The notes beneath the pieces are model-generated. The model was not told where the DNA came from. It ran no database searches and saw only the letters and a list, made by a program, of their open reading frames with translations. 12,500 nucleotides of DNA, from assembly GCA_905221605.1 (NCBI GenBank), contig CAJNDS010002133.1, positions 28,865 through 41,364 on the forward strand, in the 5' to 3' direction. Positions 11,601 through 12,500 of the stretch are shown here, in pieces. The stretch is from Symbiodinium natans (taxonomy: Eukaryota > Sar > Dinophyceae > Suessiales > Symbiodiniaceae). The translations under genes and the position numbers were made by a program. Position 1 is the first letter of the stretch. Each line of letters begins with the position of its first letter.

Positions 11601-11668
11601 TTTAGGGTTTAGGGTTTAGGGTTCAGGGTTTAGGGTTAGCTTAGGGTATGGGGTTTAGGGTTTACTGG
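11601..11668 (+). repeat. Interstitial telomeric array, G-rich strand on plus
   Basis: Four near-exact units, one TTCAGGG, then decayed copies GCTTAGGGTATGGGGTTTAGGGTTTACTGGGG. It is followed by an island (11669-11928) with no gene recognised. Confidence 0.93.
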
Positions 11669-11928
11669 GGCGTCCTGGGTCCCATCAGGCCTTTACTTCT
11701 TTCTTGACTTCTTGACACGGGGAACGGAGCTGCTCCATCCACACCCTGCGAGATTGGAAGCTTTGAGAGTGCATATGTCGGGGTGAAGGTACGGACATCC
11801 TTTAAAGCTAAAAACCCGACTTGTCAGTAACGTGAGAATACGTGAGACTTCAAGGAGATCCCCAGGCGATGTACTTCGAGCCTGCCCACCCCAAAACTCC
11901 TAAATTTTGACGGGCACTGTTAGGATCA

Positions 11929-12003
11929 TCCTAAACCCTAAACCCTCAACCCTACATATACCCCAAACCCTTACGCCCCTAGACCCTAGATGAACCCTAA
12001 AAC
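11929..12003 (-). repeat. Decayed telomeric block, C-rich strand on plus
   Basis: CCTAAACCCTAAACCCTCAACCCTACATATACCCCAAACCC, then more diverged words to AACCCTAAAACG. Confidence 0.88.
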
Positions 12004-12100
12004 GTGGGCCCCAACGTGCCTGTGCCCGCCGCTCCTCACGCAGCTTCTGACGCTCACGGGGCCCAGGCCGGGCCTGGCTGACTTGGAGGTTCATGATTGG

Positions 12101-12260
12101 GTTTAGGGTTTAGTTTTTTTTCTTTTTTTCTTTTGGGGGGGGGGGGGGGGGGGGCTTAAGGTTTATTGTTTGGGTTTGTGTTGTTTTTGGGTTTGTTTTG
12201 TTTTTGGCTTAAGGTTTAGGGTTTAGGGGATGGGGTTTAGGGGAGGGGTTAGGGTTTCGG
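12101..12260 (+). repeat. Telomeric block split by T/C-run, 20-G run and GT-rich tract
   Basis: Two TTTAGGG units, then a T-rich run with single C, then 20 consecutive G (12135-12154). GGCTTAAGGTTTA follows and occurs again at 12206-12218; between the two copies is a TTGTTTGGGTTTGTG-like tract. The block ends with TTTAGGG, TTTAGGGGA and TTTAGGGGAGGGG words. Confidence 0.9.
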
Positions 12261-12500
12261 TTAGGGAACCTTCTCGGGGTCCTTTGTTTACGTGGAGTTT
12301 TACTGATCAGAAAAAGGTAAACTTGCCTTGACTAAGTAGTTTAAGATGATATAGATTCATCGTGGAGGGCGGGCTTAGGGTTTCAGGGTTTGGGGAGCAC
12401 CTTATTGGAGTCCTTCATATTTGGGAATCGTACTATGTGGGGGTCTTTTGTAGGGGTCCCCTATTTTCGTAAACCCCCATGGTGGAGCTATAATTACCTA
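12261..12500. other. Non-telomeric end of window, no gene recognised
   Basis: GTTTAC (12286-12291) and GTAAAC (12317-12322) can pair around a loop that contains TGATCA. A telomere-like TTAGGGTTTCAGGGTTTGGGG word lies at 12375-12395. The last 80 bases are rich in GGGG/CCCC words, including GTAGGGGTCCCCTA at about 12450. No convincing frame is present. Confidence 0.5.

Overview
This window reads as nuclear DNA of a eukaryote whose telomere repeat is TTTAGGG, the Arabidopsis type also found in green algae, dinoflagellates and several other protists. I see no bacterial-style operon, no recognisable protein family, and no rRNA or convincing tRNA. The base composition is roughly balanced. Short GC-rich open segments sit between repeats, and telomere-derived peptide strings recur (G-L-G-F-R-V on one strand, L-N-P-K-P on the other). 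From general knowledge this fits a dinoflagellate such as Symbiodiniaceae best, but that is inference: the diagnostic trans-spliced leader was looked for and not seen.

Layout. The window is a mosaic. About 40 blocks of exact or decayed telomeric repeat, from 2 to about 45 units each, alternate with non-telomeric islands of about 80 to 550 bp. The blocks point in both directions. G-rich strand on plus: 84-262, 595-806, 2301-2367, 2707-2832, 3448-3725, 4089-4135, 4388-4500, 4994-5200, 5395-5487, 8094-8177, 8521-8845, 8977-9108, 9461-9517, 11061-11112, 11363-11394, 11601-11668 and 12101-12260. C-rich strand on plus: 1449-1541, 1851-2166, 2503-2608, 2955-2996, 3880-3925, 4257-4300, 4867-4906, 5314-5366, 5560-5745, 6421-6820, 7615-7661, 7908-7980, 8322-8412, 9668-9740, 10023-10115, 11236-11255 and 11929-12003. 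These are interstitial telomeric sequences, not one chromosome end. Perfect arrays of the 7-mer carry a stop in every frame each 21 bp, so long reading frames cross only decayed arrays, and most long frames here are repeat artefacts.

Several higher-order repeats grow out of the telomeric unit: a 9-bp form (GGGTTTGTA) at 5002-5136 with relatives on both strands, an 8-bp CCCCAAAA/CCCTAAAA block at 6452-6716, a unit of about 30 bp at 1851-2166, and a compound telomeric/CAGGCCTGG repeat at 3448-3725. Other structures are a GGGCCAGGCCCG inverted-repeat cluster (3280-3440), a dispersed repeat with copies near 1201, 3047, 6742 and 8873, a perfect head-to-head telomeric junction at 9448-9471, and a possible element with inverted ends at 10179-10435.

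Genes. None can be called with confidence. The most exon-like stretches are 11452-11583 (-), 4123-4255 (-), 1036-1197 (either strand), 1542-1694 (-) and the 10.1-11.07 kb region. They are given with low confidence because frames of 50 to 80 codons are expected by chance in 12.5 kb.
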